A stretch of DNA of 64,000 nucleotides, from contig JADNRY010000022.1 of the NCBI GenBank assembly GCA_015501585.1, positions 372,001 to 436,000 on the forward strand. Reading direction: 5' to 3'. Under the pieces are notes generated by a model, which had not been told where the DNA came from, did no database searches, and worked only from the letters and a program-made list of their open reading frames with translations. The stretch's first letter is position 1. Every line of letters starts with the position of its first letter. This document shows, piece by piece, positions 60,001 through 64,000 of this stretch. Source of the DNA: Rhodocollybia butyracea. Taxonomy: Eukaryota; Basidiomycota; Agaricomycetes; Agaricales; Omphalotaceae. The position numbers were made by a program, and so were the translations under genes.

Positions 60001-62053
60001 AAGAGTGTTGACGACCAAGTGAACTTTGGCTACCTAGATTCAAGGGATGCGGAGGCGGCCTTCGTCTCGAATTCGAAGTGTTCGAAGACCTGGACGGCGG
60101 CCGGAGAAGGTCAGAGCCTGTTTGGCTGGGTGTCTGTGACGTTGAGCGATTAGTATGAGTAAAAGTTCTTGAAAACATAAGTCAAAAACTCACGTCCTCC
60201 AAACTCCTCCTCCATTGTTCCACGTTTCTCGAACGTCCGGGACTAAGGACACCGCGATCGTACCCCTCTTCCCCACCCACTGTCGTTCCCTCTCTTGAAT
60301 GTTCATGAATGGTACTCAAATCCAAATCGAAACCACCAACACCAGTACCCATTCCGCGTCCCACAGAACCTCCAGAAGTCGTAGATCCAGCGCGGGAGGC
60401 CACGGCTGGGAACCCACGTAATCTATGTAAGATGTCATATTGAGAAAGGGATCCCGAATTATTGTCGTTACTCATAGTAGAAGGAGTCTGTACATCACGG
60501 TCGCGGTCTTCGGTGTTAGTAAAGACGACATTTATAGGTGGGGCTGGCATTGGGAAATAGCTGGGTTGGGGCTCAGGAGGCTCATGAGGTTGAGCGTATT
60601 CAGCGTAAGACCCAGGAACTATGCCAGGTGCAAATGGAACCTGGGATATCGGTGTTGGGATGGGTATAGGGTTGGGATCAGGTTGGCCATTGGGGATTTG
60701 AGGTGAGAATGATTCGGATTTGACAGAAATAGATGCGCTTCGTTGTGTAGATTGAGGTAAGGGTAAAGAGTATGTTTCGTCGGAATAAGGAGCTTGATGA
60801 GCCGGAGGAGGAGAAGGTGAAGAGTGTTCGACGTATATCTGCGGAGGAGGTGAGGGAGCGTGTGAAGTTGTTGAAGCAGAGGAAGCAGCTTGAGACCGAG
60901 TACGTTCGCTCATCCTTTCGCTCATGAACACAGAAGGGTCTGTTTGGATGGAACGAGCTCTACGGAGAATGACAGCCTGTTCTGGTTCGGGTTCAGGAGG
61001 AGGCAGATATTCTTGTACGGGTGTACGCGACTCTTGACGGTCAGTACTCGAATTGACACGTTCTTGACGGGGGAGTATGTTTCCTGACGACGGTTCGCCG
61101 TTGTACTAGTATGTGCGGCCGTGCTCGCGTGCCGAGACTCTGGCTCATTTTTCCTCCTCCTTGAACGGTCTCTCCTTCGGGTCCGATTATCCGCAGATTC
61201 CTCGTCATACTCCTCGATATACGCTGCACCATCCCCGACCAATCTCTGGCCATCATAATTCTCCTTCTGTGTAACTGCAGCAGCGATAGCCAGGCGTCCC
61301 CGCTGTAATCCCTCACCATAGCCTAGTCGCCTCCCATCCTCTCTTGCCTTCATTATTCGCCCTTCTTCTCTCCACTTTCTCGCCAATCCCCTCGCGCGTT
61401 CAGCTTCCCTCTGCGCTTCTGCACGCATCTGCTCCTCAGCTCTAGCCCTCTCCTGCTCTGTTCTCACTTGCTGGTCACGAATCTGCAGCTGCATTTTGTA
61501 CGCCTCGGCTTCTCTTCGTGCTCGAGCTATGGCTTCCTCCGCTCGAGCTGCGGTTTCTGTGAGCTTTGCATGCGAGAGGACAGTAGACACTCGGCGATTG
61601 TTTATTTCAGCTTCCGCTTTTGCTGCACGGGCAGACGCGGCGTCGAGTTGAGATAGTGCGGCATTCAGCAACGCTTGAGTTTCCTTCGTGGTAGATTCCT
61701 GTGCTTGAAGTAGTTTTACCAGAGTCGATGGAGGGGTAGCGGAGGAAATGGAGTAACTTTTGGTACGGTCTTTGGTTCGGTCTTTGGTACGGTCTTTAGT
61801 ACGAGAAGAGCGGGTGACTGAGTGAATTTTGGAAAGAGGCAAGTAGGAAAGGTGTTTAATCTGGTCTTTCTCAGGTAAGGGCGGAGGAATCCCATCCTGA
61901 CCAATAGCATCAACGTAGAACCCTCGTTTTGATTTCCTCAAACTATCAAAGCAAAGAAAATCAAGAAGGCTGATAAGTCGGTTTTAAAGACCAAACGCAC
62001 TCTGTACCCGAGTCTGTGCTAGAGCTTCCAGGCTCAGAATCGTATCTCTGCAT
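57034..62053 (-). CDS. Coiled-coil, proline-rich tandem-repeat protein, 1,600 residues
   Basis: Five exons: 62053-62001, 61942-61107, 61062-60194, 60133-59955 (or 59954) and 59898-57034. With the fourth ending at 59954 they sum to 4,803 nt, 1,600 residues, all in frame. The second intron is only 44 nt (donor GTACAA); without it the frame breaks. Start MQRYDSEPGSSS, then SKRGFYVDAIGQDG, a basic RTKD repeat, a long Ala/Glu/Arg coiled coil (about residues 90-230), a Pro/Ser-rich middle (about 300-650), an acidic patch (DILEEDEEDEDYDENP), and PPGFVPTPNGTRIIQLQRDG. A Gln/Tyr repeat (SQSQYP, about 58,790-59,040) and then about 16 units built on SMPEASVPQYGTTTPGG follow. A Lys/Gln patch (KAQKKAQKKGQKKG) sits between repeats. 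No membrane segment or signal peptide. I know similar hypothetical proteins in Agaricomycetes but no function. A cytoskeletal or scaffold role is a guess from the composition. Confidence 0.75.
57360..58630 (-). repeat. Coding repeats of about 27 residues (MPE repeats)
   Basis: About 16 tandem units of roughly 81 bp in the last exon of the protein above. The consensus is SRLTAPAVPMPEASVPQYGT followed by TTPGGGA. The central units are regular; those nearest the C-terminus are shorter or interrupted by a Lys/Gln-rich insert. The MPE(A/P)SVP core is the most constant part. Confidence 0.9.
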
Positions 62054-62503
62054 TGTGAACGGAAGCGAAATGGTACCGACAGCTAAAGCTGTCTCGGTTT
62101 AGCCCTGTAGCTCGGCGGTAGAAGTGAGAAGTTTGTTCAAGTGGTCAATTGCTAAAGGTTCTGTCCGCTAGAGATGTTCGAATGTTGTTGCCTCTCAAGA
62201 GGCAGATTACACAGAATTGGAAGGTTTGATTGAAGAAGCAACCTAAATTTAACAGATTTATCACGGTTAGAGCTGAGTATCTGAGACCGGGTACCTTATG
62301 CTGTTGTTGTGAAGCGATAGCGTTGCAAAATGAAGGACCGAACGGTGAAAGCGGTTGAAATTGTGAGCACTCAAGAACAATGGGCGCTAAAGAACGTCGA
62401 TCGCGTTCTTCTCACGCGCCTACTTATTTAGGGCAATTTATCTTGCAATTTATTGCCGAATTTTTGTTCTGAGCAATCGGTGCTTTATTTTATATATGTA
62501 CTA
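62054..62503. other. Intergenic, upstream of the repeat-protein gene
   Basis: Promoter side of the minus-strand repeat-protein gene. A stretch near 62,105-62,150 resembles the D-arm of a tRNA but the rest does not fold. No other feature seen. Confidence 0.35.
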
Positions 62504-64000
62504 CTATACAGATGTTCCCGCCTTCAATTCAAAAGTGGCCAATAAGTGCATCTTATCTAGCCCCAGTTCTAGTGGTTCGAGATTTGAGAGGCCATGTCCC
62601 AACAATGTCATACCCTTTGGACCCTTTGAAGTCCAAGCCTCGTACTTTTGGCTGATAAATGAGTATATGTCTTTGGTTTTGGTTAGGGTGTGCGCCTTGT
62701 GGCAAGATATGAGGAATGCAACAAAAATCAGATCAGGGAGCGAGTACTCACCAGCACCATTGGGCTCTTGTACAAACCCATGACATGGATCATCAGGTAG
62801 ACAGTACGGGTGCCCTCCAATGAGCTTGAAGAAAAAACGCGGTTCCGAGTCCGGGGGATATCGACCGTTGTAGGTTATCGGGCCCGACACACCTAAAGCT
62901 AGAGTGATGTGTGCAGTTGAGGATGGATTCAATCTTCTTTGGTACATGATCATCTTGATATCCAGGCTCTAACGGTTTCCCATCAATATCACCAAAGGTC
63001 ACAGTCATGGCAAGCGAGGGATATATCATGAAATGGTTCTGAAACTCGGCCAAAATCTCGTTCCATACTATTTGCTGAAGCTTTGTGGCCTCTTTCTGGA
63101 CTGGCTTTGCATCAGGTCTGCCCTTAAAGACTATGAACCGGCCGCGGCGTGGTTTGCCTAAGCTAATGCCAATATAGTATGAATTTTGAATGTTTACGGT
63201 AGTTTTCTGGGGGTGGAAGTAAACTAGCAAAGCTATGAGGAACGCGAGCAAAACGAGATTGAAGAGTGGGTACTCACTACCGTCTCTCGTGGAAAATCCA
63301 AAACATGGCTCCTCCGTACACTTATCCACTCCGGTGATTTTGAAATGAACCAATTCCCGATCTATACTCGGCGACTGCGATAAACGCTGTGGTACATACG
63401 GGCCTCTGTATTCTATGCCGCACTTACCACCGCGTCCGAAAAAAGACCATTGATAATTCTGGTGAAGGTTCGTTGATCTTTAAATTTAGGTTTCTCGATA
63501 CCCAAGTCTTCTCCTTGTGCATCAATGAAGGCCACGATGGCTTTTGACTGGTAATACGTGGGACCATGGATAACGGGAGGAGGTATAGGACGCAAGGCAT
63601 GAGGTACCATAAAGTGCTCTTCAAACAGATTCTGAAGTGCGTTCCATTGGAGTTGCTGATCATCTGTGACAGCCGTCTGGGCAGGCGTCGCATCAGGTCT
63701 GCGCGTTGCATCAGGTCTGCCCATAAAGACTGTACGGTCAAAGGGAGCGGGGTGCGGCTCGCCTGAGGTAATGCCAACATATGGTACGGTGTGTGAGTTG
63801 TGAGTTTGGACTCCATAGGGGTTGGACTGGACTGCAGCTAGCGGAGCTATGAGGAACGCAAGGGAAACCACTTTCGAGAGCGAGTACTTACATCCTCTTG
63901 TTTTTCACCCAAAACATGGATCCCTACACTTTGGAACCACTTTGATCTCCGGGCACTGATCCACTCCGGTGACTTTGAAATAAATCCATTCCTGATCTAT
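62504..64000 (-). CDS. Unrecognised modular gene or remnant, continues past the right edge
   Basis: Minus-strand DNA made of at least two, and a decayed third, copies of one module. A Cys-containing exon (FKITGVDKCTEEPCFGF, 63,270-63,350; FKVTGVDQCPEI...DPCFG near 63,900-63,990; GHPYCLPDDPCHGF near 62,770-62,830) is followed by an intron of about 45 nt ending CCTCATAG. Then comes a second exon with PYVGITSGEP...FMGRPDA (63,700-63,790) or YYIGISLGKP...FKGRPDA (63,110-63,180). Between modules is a 41-nt intron candidate near 63,371-63,430. In the first module an in-frame TGA (63,905-63,907) follows DPCFG if the intron phase of module two is kept. The third module has lost its second exon. I do not recognise the family. 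The 5' end lies outside the window. Confidence 0.4.

Noticed and set aside
62100..62175. Possible tRNA (TAGCTCGGCGGTAGAAG resembles a D-arm)
   Set aside because: No matching T-arm, anticodon stem or acceptor stem.
63413..63871. Small secreted protein starting MVSLAFLIAPLAAVQS
   Set aside because: The apparent signal peptide is an intron: it starts with GTAAGT upstream and ends CTCATAG at the same phase as in the neighbouring module.

Overview
The window looks like nuclear DNA of a basidiomycete fungus, most likely a mushroom-forming Agaricomycete. The evidence is genes cut by many short GT-AG introns (about 45-70 nt), a Plavaka-type DNA transposase, a tandem array of LaeA-like methyltransferases, and a very large EF-hand/zinc-finger protein of a type I recognise from Agaricomycetes. 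No rRNA, tRNA, CRISPR or bacterial-style operon was found.

Layout. 1-5 kb: an apparently intact, nine-exon Plavaka-type transposase gene (+). 5.9-15.8 kb: five head-to-tail copies of a three-exon SAM-dependent methyltransferase gene (+). Each has a TATAAATA box only 35-39 bp before its start codon. Copies 1-3 look intact, copy 4 has a run-on C-terminus, and copy 5 is cut short by a one-base insertion. A 231-bp MITE with TTA target duplications lies just upstream of copy 5. 16.2-17.5 kb: a decayed alpha/beta-hydrolase gene (-).

18.9-46.7 kb: a threefold tandem segmental duplication. Each unit holds a 16-exon gene (+) for a roughly 1,290-residue protein (N-terminal helical region, one EF-hand, a beta-rich module, two cysteine clusters, C-terminal coiled coil), followed convergently by the 3' part of an Rxt3-like gene (-). 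Only the middle copy (29.5-34.2 kb) reads through from start to stop. The first copy has at least six lesions and the third a single A-run insertion. The Rxt3-like gene is complete only in the last unit (44.6-50.2 kb); the earlier units carry 3' fragments of different length, so the duplication endpoints fall inside that gene.

51.3-55.7 kb: a P-type cation ATPase of the Na+/K+-ATPase-like class (-), about 21 introns, apparently intact, one intron with a GC donor. 57.0-62.1 kb: a five-exon gene (-) for a 1,600-residue coiled-coil and proline-rich repeat protein. 62.5 kb to the right edge: an unrecognised modular gene or gene remnant (-) that continues outside the window.

Exon boundaries were placed by eye from GT-AG signals, reading-frame continuity and agreement between paralogues. 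Where coding lengths sum to whole codons this is stated. Family names come from remembered family patterns, not from a search. Several lesions are single-base changes in homopolymers, so assembly error must be excluded before calling them biological.
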